From assembly GCA_004298625.1 (NCBI GenBank), contig SCSY01000266.1, positions 1 to 5,857 of the forward strand: a stretch of DNA of 5,857 nt, written 5' to 3'. This document shows, one piece after another, positions 5,265 through 5,857 of the stretch; position 1 is the stretch's first letter; every line of letters begins with the position of its first letter. The notes beneath the pieces were generated by a model that worked only from the letters and a program-made list of their open reading frames with translations, was not told the origin of the DNA and did not search any database. Both the position numbers and the translations under genes were made by a program. Source of the DNA: Nitrospirota bacterium. Lineage in GTDB: Bacteria; Nitrospirota; Thermodesulfovibrionia; Thermodesulfovibrionales; UBA1546.

Positions 5265-5857
5265 CTGTGCCCCTGTCAAACGCATTTTTTGGGTTGAACC
5301 AGATTTTATCCAGTAAATTCCCCATTTTGTTCTTATATGTTTCCAGGCTTAAAGTCCTCTTATATCCATTCAATGCAATACGCTCTCTTTCAGCATCATT
5401 TTTCAGATAATATGACAGTTTATCCTTTAATTCGGCAATATCCTTAAAGGTCTCGATCTCTTCGCCGGGTTTAAAATACTCTGCAAGGGCGTCTGAATAA
5501 TCAGTAAGCAGGAATGTACTACATGCCGGAATATCAAAGATCCTCAGATTAAGGCCGGAGAGACTGGCAGTATCCCACTGAGAGATATTTAATGCAATTT
5601 TTGTTTTATTATATAACCCGACAAGTTCCTCTCCCCAAATACCTTTCTCTTTAATCATCGCCCTCATGTCCGAATTAAAGATATTCTTTTTCATCCACTT
5701 TGGACCGTATATTGCAACAGGATAACCCTTTAATGCATTAATAATTTCCTGTCGTTTCTTTGTCCAGCCCCCAACGAAGACAATGTCGTGGTTAAAGTGT
5801 TTTTGGCCCTTATCAGGGAGCCGCCTGTAAAGGATATCGTCTACTGCCAGCGCCGGC
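5257..5857 (-). CDS. CgeB-like group 1 glycosyltransferase, N-terminus outside window
   Basis: The frame is open from the window edge: 199 codons are visible before TGA at 5259-5257. The ATG at 5694 is therefore internal (visible residue 55), because matching protein continues upstream. In the visible part HDIVFVGGWTKKRQEIINAL (residues 23-42) is the linker/donor-domain motif of CgeB-like transferases (usually FVG...RR). GLNLRIFDIPACSTFLLTDY (101-120) and LAEYFKPGEEIETFKDIAEL (124-143) match the Glyco_trans_1_2 domain with its acidic E/D-x-PA-C and F.PG.E features. YLKNDAERERIALNGYKRTL and TYKNKM close the domain as expected. It is a soluble GT-B-fold enzyme using a nucleotide sugar; donor and acceptor are unknown. 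Its stop lies inside the start region of the ligase-like gene (8-nt overlap), so the two are translationally linked in one operon with the GT9 gene. Confidence 0.85.
   Translation of the reverse strand, partial: PALAVDDILYRRLPDKGQKHFNHDIVFVGGWTKKRQEIINALKGYPVAIYGPKWMKKNIFNSDMRAMIKEKGIWGEELVGLYNKTKIALNISQWDTASLSGLNLRIFDIPACSTFLLTDYSDALAEYFKPGEEIETFKDIAELKDKLSYYLKNDAERERIALNGYKRTLSLETYKNKMGNLLDKIWFNPKNAFDRGTGD

Noticed and set aside
1505..5857. CRISPR array, tRNA or rRNA genes, or a defence system
   Set aside because: No regularly spaced repeats, cloverleaf or rRNA-like stretches were seen; the whole region is accounted for by four polysaccharide genes and one short spacer.

Overview
The window looks like part of a surface-polysaccharide (LPS/O-antigen or capsule) locus of a Gram-negative bacterium, with a mobile-element junction at its left end. 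The reasons are a heptosyltransferase-type GT9 enzyme, a multi-pass protein of the O-antigen ligase/polymerase class, a TviB/WbpO-type UDP-HexNAc 6-dehydrogenase and a CgeB-like glycosyltransferase, all on the minus strand. Base composition is intermediate. The sequence does not fix the phylum; an environmental Nitrospirota- or Desulfobacterota-like host is only a guess.

Layout. Positions 1-120 hold a 40-codon piece of a DDE (rve-type) transposase on the minus strand, open at the window edge and cut off at the next element. Positions about 121-1417 are a complete IS3-family insertion sequence with terminal inverted repeats, orfA and orfB. The two ORFs overlap by ATGA, and a T_TTT_TTG slippery heptamer precedes the overlap. 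Immediately right of the IS is a short plus-strand remnant, a good Shine-Dalgarno plus a start resembling the N-terminus of a sugar-1-phosphate nucleotidyltransferase. It has lost its signature loop and runs out at the 3' end of the next gene.

From 1505 to the right edge all genes read leftwards: tviB-like dehydrogenase (1505-2821), GT9 glycosyltransferase (2954-3967), O-antigen ligase/polymerase-like membrane protein (3969-5264) and a CgeB-like glycosyltransferase that runs off the window at 5857. The last three are packed with an 8-nt overlap and a 1-nt gap, so they are probably one transcript. The dehydrogenase follows after 132 bp, which contain a plausible sigma70-type promoter of its own.

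How they may work together (inference): the dehydrogenase would supply a UDP-N-acetylhexosaminuronic acid, the two glycosyltransferases would build core or repeat-unit sugars, and the membrane protein would polymerise or ligate the glycan at the periplasmic face. The left end appears to be a decayed edge of the locus where mobile elements have accumulated and a nucleotide-sugar gene has been lost. I see no evidence of an undescribed system here. The most informative points are the gene remnant, the IS junction without target duplication, and several start-site corrections.
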